Source of the DNA: Chitinophaga horti
GTDB taxonomy: Bacteria > Bacteroidota > Bacteroidia > Chitinophagales > Chitinophagaceae
NCBI RefSeq assembly: GCF_022867795.2
Contig: NZ_CP107006.1
Coordinates: forward strand, 6,076,001-6,140,000
Reading direction: 5' to 3'
DNA: 64,000 nucleotides
Made by a program: the position numbers and the translations under genes. How positions within the stretch are numbered: position 1 is the first letter of the stretch; every line of letters starts with the position of its first letter. The notes beneath the pieces were generated by a model. The model had not been told where the DNA came from. It saw only the letters and a program-made list of their open reading frames with translations, and did not search any database. Of the stretch, positions 27,038-34,552 are shown in pieces.

Positions 27038-29593
27038 ATGCGAACATCATTACTCACTGCATTGTTCACCCTGATCTTCATTGCAGGTGCAGTAGCTCAG
27101 AGCACCATCAAAGGCGTTGTAAAAGACAACACCGGCGCTGCCGTTTCGGGCGCCACCATTCTATTGCAAGGCTCCACTAACCACGCGATCAGCGATGAAG
27201 TAGGGGAGTTTACCATTGTTACCTACAAGACATTTCCCGCCACATTGCGCATCAGCTACGTAGGCTTCAAAACACAGGAAGTGCCGCTGCCAAGCGCTGC
27301 TACGCCTGTAACGGTTACGTTGCATCCGGACGATTTGCTGTCGGAGGTGGTGATTACATCCCGCCGTCGTGCAGAAAGTGCGCAGGACGTGCCTATTCCT
27401 ATTTCGGTGATAGGCGGCGGTCTGGTAAAAGACGCGGGTGCATTTAACGTGAACCGTTTGAAAGAACTCATTCCTACTGTACAATTATATTCTTCCAACC
27501 CGCGTAACACCACGTTAAACGTGCGTGGCGTAGGTTCAACTTTTGGTTTGACCAATGATGGTATCGACCCAGGTGTAGGCTTTTATGTAGATGGTGTGTA
27601 CTTTGCGCGCCCTGCTGCTACTACATTGGACTTCATCGATATTGAAAGGATAGAAGTACTGCGTGGTCCGCAGGGTACCCTGTTCGGTAAAAATACCACG
27701 GCAGGCGCCTTCAACATTACCACTGCAGCTCCGTCCTTCACGCCGAATGTAACGTTCGAAAGTAGCTACGGCAACTTCGGTTACATTCAGGCGAAAGCAG
27801 CCGTAACCGGGCCGCTGGCGAAGAAACTGGCCGGCCGTATCTCCTTCTCCGGCACGCAGCGCGACGGTCTTATCGACAACGTAGCTACTGGTAAAAAAGT
27901 GAACGATATCAACAACCTTGGCTTCCGTGCCCAGTTGTTGTATACACCTACCGATCGGGTGAAAATTACCCTGGCCGGCGACGCGACGCGCCAGCGTCCA
28001 GACGGTTATGCGCAGGTAGTCGCCGGCGTGGTAACTACGCAGCGTGCGGCTTACAGGCAGTTTAATGCGATTATCGCAGACCTGAACTATCAGCTGCCCA
28101 GCCAGAATGCGTTCGACCGTAAAATCGATCATAACACCACCTGGCGCTCCGGTAACGACCTGGGTGGCGTATCGGTGAATGTGGATGCGAAAATCGGTAA
28201 CGGTACGCTTACCTCTACTTCTGCATGGCGTTACTGGAACTGGGACCCGTCCAACGACCGTGACTTTACCGGTTTGTCTGTACTCCAGCTGTCACAGGCT
28301 ACCTCTAAACACCAGCAATGGACGCAGGAAGTACGTTATGCAGGCGATCTTACCTCTAAGCTGAGTGGCGTGATCGGTGTATTCGGCATCTGGCAAGACC
28401 TGAAAACAGATCCTTTCCATATCGAAGAATCCGGCGACGCACAATGGCGCTTCTCGCAAAACTCAACCAGCGAGCTGTGGAAAACGGAAGGCCTGTTCGA
28501 TGGCTTCGGCATCAAAACTTACTCCCGCCTCAAAACTTTTGGTGGTGCGGTGTTCGGACAGTTAGACTGGGCGATCACGAAACAATTGCACGTATTGCCA
28601 GGCTTACGTTATAACTATGATAAAAAGAAAGTAGACTACGACCGTAAAACATATGGCGGCCTGCAAACCACCGATCCCGCATTGATAGCGCTGAAGAACG
28701 CGGTATACACCGATCAGGCGTTTAGTGCAGATGTAGATGAGAGCAACGTATCCGGTCAGATCACGGTGGCTTATAAACCGACACAGAAGATCAACGCCTT
28801 CGCTACTTTCTCTACCAGCTATAAACCCATCGGTGTAAACCTGGGAGGATTGCCAACTTCCAGCGGAAAGGTGATGACGGAGCTGGCGAGGATCAAGCCG
28901 GAGTATGTAACGCATTATGAAGTGGGTTTAAAAACTTCTCCGGGTAAAAATGCAACGGTTAACATCGTGTATCACCATACAGATATCAAGGATTACCAAA
29001 CCAACGTACAAACAGCTGAAGTGGGCGTAAACCGTGGCTACCTGGCGAATGCTGAGAAGGTACGTGTACAGGGCGTTGAGCTGGATGCCAACCTGAAAGC
29101 GGGCCGTTTTGTGTCGCTGTACGGCGCGTTGGCTTACACCGACGGTAAATACATTACCTTCAAAAATGCACCTGTGCCATTGGAAGAAACCGGGTCTGCC
29201 AGCGCGTTTAAAGACATTTCAGGCGGTAAGCTTCCAGGCATTTCTGAGTGGGCTGGCTCCTTGGGCGGTGAGGTAAAAACCACCACCAAAAGCTTCCTGG
29301 GCCATCGCGCTAACTTCTTCCTGGCGTTGGAAAGCTACTACCGTTCCGATTTCTCCTCCAGCCCTTCACCCTCTAAATTCCTGAATGTAGACGGCTACGC
29401 GCTGGTAAATGCAAGGGTAGGCTTCCGGGCGGCACAGGGTCTTTCGGCCTTCATCTGGTCGCGTAACCTGCTGAACAAAGATTACTATGAGCAGCTGCTG
29501 CCTGCCGCCGGCAATGCTGGTCATTATGCAGGCGTATTGGGCGACCAGCGCACGTTTGGCGTAACCATCCGGTATGTGCTCAATGCAGATTGA
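27038..29593 (+). CDS. TonB-dependent outer-membrane receptor
   Basis: An 851-residue receptor with a signal peptide (ending AVAQ), a carboxypeptidase-like regulatory domain (about residues 22-105), a TonB-box-like stretch (SEVVITSRRR), a plug domain (about 115-230, with VLRGPQGTLFGKNTTAGAFNI) and a 22-strand barrel. It is not of the SusC type: it lacks the long SusC extension and no SusD follows. The sequence resembles siderophore or vitamin receptors. No ferric-uptake or riboswitch element was recognised. A TATATTTG box at 26933-26940 is its likely promoter, leaving a leader of about 90 bases. Confidence 0.9.
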   Translation: MRTSLLTALFTLIFIAGAVAQSTIKGVVKDNTGAAVSGATILLQGSTNHAISDEVGEFTIVTYKTFPATLRISYVGFKTQEVPLPSAATPVTVTLHPDDLLSEVVITSRRRAESAQDVPIPISVIGGGLVKDAGAFNVNRLKELIPTVQLYSSNPRNTTLNVRGVGSTFGLTNDGIDPGVGFYVDGVYFARPAATTLDFIDIERIEVLRGPQGTLFGKNTTAGAFNITTAAPSFTPNVTFESSYGNFGYIQAKAAVTGPLAKKLAGRISFSGTQRDGLIDNVATGKKVNDINNLGFRAQLLYTPTDRVKITLAGDATRQRPDGYAQVVAGVVTTQRAAYRQFNAIIADLNYQLPSQNAFDRKIDHNTTWRSGNDLGGVSVNVDAKIGNGTLTSTSAWRYWNWDPSNDRDFTGLSVLQLSQATSKHQQWTQEVRYAGDLTSKLSGVIGVFGIWQDLKTDPFHIEESGDAQWRFSQNSTSELWKTEGLFDGFGIKTYSRLKTFGGAVFGQLDWAITKQLHVLPGLRYNYDKKKVDYDRKTYGGLQTTDPALIALKNAVYTDQAFSADVDESNVSGQITVAYKPTQKINAFATFSTSYKPIGVNLGGLPTSSGKVMTELARIKPEYVTHYEVGLKTSPGKNATVNIVYHHTDIKDYQTNVQTAEVGVNRGYLANAEKVRVQGVELDANLKAGRFVSLYGALAYTDGKYITFKNAPVPLEETGSASAFKDISGGKLPGISEWAGSLGGEVKTTTKSFLGHRANFFLALESYYRSDFSSSPSPSKFLNVDGYALVNARVGFRAAQGLSAFIWSRNLLNKDYYEQLLPAAGNAGHYAGVLGDQRTFGVTIRYVLNAD

Positions 29594-29625
29594 TAAGCGT
29601 TAGTCATCAGCCACCATAAAAAAAG

Positions 29626-29659
29626 GAAAGTCTCGCTTTTGGCGGGACTTTCTGATTTT
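29626..29659 (+). terminator. Receptor gene terminator
   Basis: GAAAGTCTCGC pairs with GCGGGACTTTC over a five-base loop (one wobble), followed by TGATTTTT. Confidence 0.8.
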
Positions 29660-29740
29660 TGTATATTTAGTAACGTTCTCCCGCCTCCAATTGCTAAAGT
29701 CAAACCTTCTCCACTAGCGGTTCACTTAAAATTTCCCTCT

Positions 29741-30061
29741 ATGGATCACCTGCATGAGTTAGAGCAGGCTGCGTACGACCTTCTTGCAAAAATATGGGAC
29801 CGCCTTGTCGAAAAATATGATGGAGAAGCACAGGTGCCTGCTGCGGACAAGAATGCTGTAACCACCGCCTACAAAGAGCTTCAGAAGGCAAGTGCCGCCG
29901 GCCCTGATCAACTACAAATATTCATCGATGGTTTAAACAAGCGGTTCCGCGACGATGAGCCGGGCGCACCAAGGTTATCTTCCAAAGAAAAGAAACTCCG
30001 TACGCTGGCACGCATCAAAGACCAACTGAACAACATTATCAAACCAAAAGAAGATGAATAG
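29741..30061 (+). CDS. Small hypothetical cytoplasmic protein
   Basis: A 106-residue protein if started at ATG 29741; the frame extends upstream but through the receptor's terminator, so the shorter form is preferred. The composition is charged and helical (YDLLAKIWDRLVEKYDGEAQ), with no signal peptide or membrane segment. The second half is rich in Lys, Arg and Asp. I do not recognise the family. Confidence 0.62.
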   Translation: MDHLHELEQAAYDLLAKIWDRLVEKYDGEAQVPAADKNAVTTAYKELQKASAAGPDQLQIFIDGLNKRFRDDEPGAPRLSSKEKKLRTLARIKDQLNNIIKPKEDE

Positions 30062-30072
30062 CGTAACGCTAA

Positions 30073-30096
30073 AAGCCCCCAGAGAACTGGAGGCTT
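30073..30096. terminator. Hairpin between convergent genes
   Basis: AAGCCCCCAG pairs with CTGGAGGCTT (one mismatch) over AGAA. It is flanked by short A and T runs, so it could act in both directions. Confidence 0.6.
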
Positions 30097-30122
30097 CTTG
30101 AATAACGGTATAGGAATAAATG

Positions 30123-30572
30123 CTAGATTACTTCTGCCAACACTTTGTTCGGAAAAAATCGCTCAATCACTTCCAGCAGTTTTTCTACTGTCAGTGGTTT
30201 ATTAAGGAAACCGCGGATATCGTCGATACCGTTGGCCTTGCGCTCATCGTCCGGGTTAAGACTGGTCGTAAGCATCGCGATCACGATACCGGCCTTTTTC
30301 TCCTCGGGCAGTTTATGGTATTCATCCAAAAATTCCCAACCGTTCATAGCTGGCATATTAATATCCAGGAACACGATGCCTGGTAGAATGTAATTTGTAT
30401 TGTTCGCGAAGTCGCCGGTACCGGTAAGGTAGTCAAGCGCTTCCTGACCATTGGTCACCACCTGCACGTGCACATCGAGTTGTGCCCTCTTTATGATCAT
30501 TGAATTGATAAAGTTGGTAGCATGGTCGTCATCTACCAGCAGTATGCAATCCAGTCCGTCAATTTTTTTCAT
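30123..30572 (-). CDS. Single-domain response regulator
   Basis: A 149-residue protein that is only a receiver domain. The acidic pair is in LLVDDD, the phosphorylated Asp in FLDINMPAMNGW and the conserved Lys in FLNKPL. With no output domain it must act through a partner, or as a phosphate sink. It starts 14 bases after the PAS histidine kinase gene, its probable phosphodonor. Confidence 0.92.
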   Translation of the reverse strand: MKKIDGLDCILLVDDDHATNFINSMIIKRAQLDVHVQVVTNGQEALDYLTGTGDFANNTNYILPGIVFLDINMPAMNGWEFLDEYHKLPEEKKAGIVIAMLTTSLNPDDERKANGIDDIRGFLNKPLTVEKLLEVIERFFPNKVLAEVI

Positions 30573-30586
30573 TATAGTCGGCGTTT

Positions 30587-32053
30587 TTAGTCGATGATTG
30601 TGAAATGGAATGTGCTGCCCTGGCCCATGGTGGACGTAACCCAGATATGCCCTTTATGCAGTTCCACTATTTTTTTGCAATGCGCCAGCCCGATGCCGGT
30701 GCCTTCATATTGTTTGCGATTGTGCAGTCGCTGAAAAATCACAAATACCTTTTGCAGGTGCGATGGATCGATGCCGATGCCGTTGTCACGCACTGCGAAC
30801 TGCCAGCCGTTATCCAGTTTAACGGGGGATATGTATATCTCCGGCGGAACATCTTGCCTTGCAAACTTGATGGCGTTTAGTACCAGGTTCTGGAACAGTA
30901 GTTTTATTTCTGATTCGTATGCAGTAATGGTCGGCATGGCCTCGTAATAAATCTGCGCACCTTTTTCCTGGATCACCAGGTCGAGATCGTCACACACCAC
31001 TTTGAGCAGGCTGTTGAGATTTACCGGCTTCATGTTGGTGTTGCGGCCCAGGCGGCTGTAATCCAGTATGTCTTTAATGAGCTGGCGCATACGTGCCGCG
31101 GCATCATAAATAAATTTGAAACTGCTGCTTACCTGTTCGTCCGGGTGCTTTAGATACGATTCTGAAAGCAGTTCGATCAGGCTGGTAATCGTGCGTAATG
31201 GCTCCTGCAGGTCATGAGAGGTGATGTACGTCAATTCCTCGAGTTCGCGGTTTTTGGAACGGAGGATTTCATTGTAAGCTTTCAGTGCATCTTCCCCTTT
31301 CTTCCTGTCGGTAAGGTCGCGGGTTACTTTCGTGTAGCCGAGGATTTCGCCGGATTCGCCATGCAGTGCAGTGATGGTAACACTTGCCCAGAACTGGCTG
31401 CCGTCTTTTTTCACGCGCCAGCCTTCTTCCTGGGCTTTGCCGACCGTACGGGCAGTTTGCAGCAACTCTCCGGGCTTGTTGATATGTTGCGCCTCAGGCG
31501 TATAAAATTTGCTGAAGTGTTGGCCAACAATTTCATCCGCCTTATAACCTTTAATGCGTTCGGCCCCGATGTTCCAGTTAACAATGTATCCTTGCGGGTC
31601 CAGGTGCAGTATGGCGTAGTCATCCACTTCTGCGGTAAGACTGTATTGCAGGTCTTCGGCCCTGCGGATGCGTTCCAACGCCTCTTTCTTTTCACTAAGA
31701 TCGCGGGCTATAAGTACATAGCCGGTCAACTGTTCTTCTTCATAGATAGGCGTAACGTACAGGTGCGCCCACACCGGGATGCCGTGTTTGATCACGATCC
31801 AACCTTCGTAGCTGCCCTCGCCGGATTGTTGCGCTTGCGTAAGCAATTGCGTATGCTGCTGCTCAAACCTGCTCTCCGGCGTATATAGTATACTGTAATT
31901 CCATCCTGTAATTTCATTCGCCGTGTAACCGGTAAACGTTTCACCGCCTTTATTCCAGGTTCGGATAGTGCCGTCTGTAGCAAGCATACAAATGAGATAT
32001 CCGTCTACCTCATGTAAGATTTCACGAAAAAGAGTGTCCCCTGGCATTAGCAA
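30587..32053 (-). CDS. Cytoplasmic PAS-domain sensor histidine kinase
   Basis: A 488-residue kinase with no membrane segment. It has two PAS domains with PAC motifs (about residues 5-125 and 130-255), a short coiled coil, a HisKA domain with the phosphorylated His in YITSHDLQEPL (about 285), and an ATPase domain with the N box NLVLNAIKFA, DNGIGI and GTGIGLAHCKKI. The twin PAS domains suggest sensing of a small ligand or redox state inside the cell. It is the first gene of a two-gene operon with the receiver protein. HisKA and ATPase motifs are complete. Confidence 0.93.
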   Translation of the reverse strand: MLMPGDTLFREILHEVDGYLICMLATDGTIRTWNKGGETFTGYTANEITGWNYSILYTPESRFEQQHTQLLTQAQQSGEGSYEGWIVIKHGIPVWAHLYVTPIYEEEQLTGYVLIARDLSEKKEALERIRRAEDLQYSLTAEVDDYAILHLDPQGYIVNWNIGAERIKGYKADEIVGQHFSKFYTPEAQHINKPGELLQTARTVGKAQEEGWRVKKDGSQFWASVTITALHGESGEILGYTKVTRDLTDRKKGEDALKAYNEILRSKNRELEELTYITSHDLQEPLRTITSLIELLSESYLKHPDEQVSSSFKFIYDAAARMRQLIKDILDYSRLGRNTNMKPVNLNSLLKVVCDDLDLVIQEKGAQIYYEAMPTITAYESEIKLLFQNLVLNAIKFARQDVPPEIYISPVKLDNGWQFAVRDNGIGIDPSHLQKVFVIFQRLHNRKQYEGTGIGLAHCKKIVELHKGHIWVTSTMGQGSTFHFTIID

Positions 32054-32398
32054 ATAGTGTCACCTGGTCTCATACAGCGTATGGACCAAGCATGTTGGCA
32101 ATGGTATTCTGTGTCTGTTACTCTAATTGTATCTGGTGAAAAACAAAAGGAATGGATAATTGATGATACGTACGCAATTGTATATGATCTGGATTCTTAT
32201 TAGCGCAAATTTATATAAATAAGTTGATAGGATGTAAGGATTCCGAACCGTTTGTCCATAAACATTGCGGAATTGCCGCAGGGTAGGTGAATATTAACAA
32301 ATTATGATAACCTGACGGAAAATATTAAATTGGGCCGTTCAAGCTAACCTGGTTACCTGTATGAGCTTCTATTACCAACTAAACCTGCTCCACGTATT

Positions 32399-33415
32399 AT
32401 GAAACGAGTTTCCTTAAAAGACGTGGCTAAAATGGCGGGCGTTTCCAAGTCCACAGCGTCGTTTGTGCTGAATGGCAAAGCTAAAACAATGCGCATCAGC
32501 GAGGCCCTGGCCGAAAAGGTGATCGCTGTGGCCGAAAAGGCTGGCTATCAACCACATCAGCTGGCTGTAAGCCTTCGCACGGGCCAGTCTAAAATACTCG
32601 GACTTATAGTAGAAAGTATCTCAGGTAGCTTCTTCGCCGCTCTGGCAAAAATTATCGAAGACGAGGCGGAAGCCTATGGTTATAAGGTTGTTTATTGTAG
32701 TACAGAGAACAACGCGCTGAAAGGCAGGGAGTTAATTCGCATGTTATCGCAGCGCCATGTAGACGGCTTCCTTATTACGCCTACCATCGGGATGGAGAAA
32801 GATATCAAGAAACTCGTATCGCTCGAAAAGCCTGTGGTATTGATGGATAGCTATTTCCCGGAAGTGGAGGCGTCTTATGTATTGGTAGATAATGCGAAAG
32901 GCATTCGTAAGGGCATGGAGCACTTCTTTAGCAAAGGCTATAAAAAGATCGGTTTTGTAACGGTGGATATCGATCTGGTGCAGATGAACGAGCGCCTGGA
33001 GGCTTACCACGAGTCCCTGGCCGAACATGGCATCAGGGCCAATAAAAAGCTGATCCTCCGGGTGCCTTACAATGGTGATAAAGCCGATGCGATCGCACAA
33101 ATCAACGCTTTTCTGAAAAATACACCCGGCCTCGATGCCGTATTTTTTGCCACCAACTACCTGGGCATCCTCGGCGTAGAGAGTATTACCTCCCTCGGCC
33201 TGCGTATGCCCGACGATCTGGCCATGATCTGTTTTGACGACCATGACCTGTTCCGCCTGTACCCTCCCGGCATTAGCGCTATTCAGCAGCCCATAGAGGG
33301 GATCGCTAAAACAGCTATGCAACTGCTGATGCAGCAGATGGACAAGGCACGCAATGGCAATATGGTGAACCAGGTTGAGCTGGAGCCACAGTTCATAGAA
33401 CGCGGCTCCGCCTAA
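32399..33415 (+). CDS. LacI-family transcriptional regulator
   Basis: A 338-residue repressor-type protein. The N-terminal helix-turn-helix, SLKDVAKMAGVSKSTASFVLNG, is typical by position (residues 4-25), followed by the hinge helix and a periplasmic-binding-protein-like sugar-sensing domain. It lies just before the SusC/SusD-GH92 genes. An AAACCGGTTT palindrome of the LacI operator type occurs three times around those genes (33578, 34438, 46722), so it probably controls them, with a mannoside or mannose as inducer (inference). A weaker relative (TAACCTGGTTACC, near 32345) lies just before its own start and may mean autoregulation. Confidence 0.92.
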   Translation: MKRVSLKDVAKMAGVSKSTASFVLNGKAKTMRISEALAEKVIAVAEKAGYQPHQLAVSLRTGQSKILGLIVESISGSFFAALAKIIEDEAEAYGYKVVYCSTENNALKGRELIRMLSQRHVDGFLITPTIGMEKDIKKLVSLEKPVVLMDSYFPEVEASYVLVDNAKGIRKGMEHFFSKGYKKIGFVTVDIDLVQMNERLEAYHESLAEHGIRANKKLILRVPYNGDKADAIAQINAFLKNTPGLDAVFFATNYLGILGVESITSLGLRMPDDLAMICFDDHDLFRLYPPGISAIQQPIEGIAKTAMQLLMQQMDKARNGNMVNQVELEPQFIERGSA

Positions 33416-33577
33416 CCAGCGGAATTTTTTTAGGGGATCGTTTTGATTACTTAAAAAAAATTTAATTTTACAAGGTAGAAACCAGGGGTTTTGTGAAATG
33501 GATCAGAGAAGAACCACCAGACAGGAAAGGGATCGCAGCGAAGGATGTAGCAAAACATCTTTTTTTAAGCCACTATT

Positions 33578-33593
33578 GCTAAACCGGTTTTGC
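33578..33593. promoter_or_regulatory. LacI-type operator, site 1
   Basis: GCTAAACCGGTTTTGC, a near-perfect palindrome fitting GCWAAACCGGTTTWGC. It lies 163 bases after the lacI-type gene and far from the susC start. Confidence 0.7.
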
Positions 33594-33785
33594 GAAACAA
33601 TAGAACATGACCTATGCCGCTAATGTGACTAGCGCAATTGCCAATAAAACGTGTACGCCTGACCGTGTGAACATCTGCCCGGCGTTACGGCTTTCAACCA
33701 CCTCTAATTAAGTAATTATTACGGCAGCAATGTCGACTATAATAGAAGATCGTTTTTTTATTGTTCACTATTCATTTAAAGCAAC
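33594..33785. other. Non-coding stretch between operator 1 and a terminator
   Basis: No clear gene. A TTTG/TAATTTTA pair upstream (33442-33470) could be a promoter. With the terminator at 33786 this would give a short RNA of about 0.3 kb with the operator inside it. A 34-codon frame (33607-33711) has no family resemblance. Confidence 0.35.
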
Positions 33786-33811
33786 AAAGGGCCTTTCAAG
33801 GCTCTTTTTTT
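33786..33811 (+). terminator. Intrinsic terminator in the lacI-susC spacer
   Basis: AAAGGGCC pairs with GGCTCTTT (one wobble), followed by T. It could end lacI read-through or a short RNA. Confidence 0.72.
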
Positions 33812-34210
33812 ATGCTGATAAATCGAGCAACTTTGTAGCAGACGTTGCCCATTTTCACTACGCGTAAATCTTCCTCTCTACTAGATTACTTTGCTGGCCC
33901 GGAATTTGTTGAATACACGAGCTCGGGTAAAAAAAAGCAAAGTGAAATGGAATTGTTGTAAGTAGATGAATGCCTTGCCCTGAGCCAGTTTTAAGAGTTT
34001 TTAAAAAATATTGGGATTAAAACGGAAATGTTTTTTAATTTTAATCAAGATAAAAAGATCAATTACCTGATCTGTTTGTTATTGAGAAAAAATCGGAACC
34101 ACGCACATTGTAGAAACCATGTTGTTGAAAGTAACCAGTGAGTGTTTATGAGACGTTAATCGAAGGGACCATATCAATTACTTTCCCGGAAATAATTTAA
34201 GGATACACGC
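33812..34210. other. Intergenic stretch without a recognised gene
   Basis: AT-rich with several T and A runs. TTACTTTGCT near 33890 is complemented by AGCAAAGTGA near 33940, a possible stem. No reading frame of protein-like composition was seen. Confidence 0.45.
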
Positions 34211-34235
34211 AAAAGATTCCAAGAATCTTTTTTTT
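34211..34235 (+). terminator. Second intrinsic terminator in the lacI-susC spacer
   Basis: AAAAGATTC pairs with GAATCTTTT over a three-base loop, followed by T. It is upstream of the susC operator. Confidence 0.7.
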
Positions 34236-34437
34236 GACACTAAAAGCAAAAACGATTTAGCTTGAAGTGAAAATTTGCCGTCATTCCGTGTTTCCCATAT
34301 TAAACCGACAATTCAACCTGTATATCGTACGGGCGGGCATTGTATTTTTTAACCTGTAAAATTAATCATGAAGTACCGCTAATACCCGACTGAGTAAGTA
34401 AGACCAAAAACGCACGCACATTTTAAACGCATATCTT

Positions 34438-34453
34438 TTTGAACCGGTTTTGC
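34438..34453. promoter_or_regulatory. LacI-type operator, site 2 (susC promoter)
   Basis: TTTGAACCGGTTTTGC. The right half is exact and the left half imperfect. A TATCTTTT element, one base off TAnnTTTG, ends at the operator, so repressor bound here would cover the start site. Confidence 0.68.
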
Positions 34454-34552
34454 ATCACCACTGCACGACCTGGCCTTTCCATGCCTGTTGAGGTTGGGAG
34501 AAAAGGCGCGCCGGTAAAAGAAGAATTTTCAACATCTAAATCATCAAACAAC

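Noticed and set aside
33607..33711. 34-codon frame in the lacI-susC spacer
   Set aside because: Its composition is not protein-like and no ribosome-binding site is visible; an RNA is the simpler reading.
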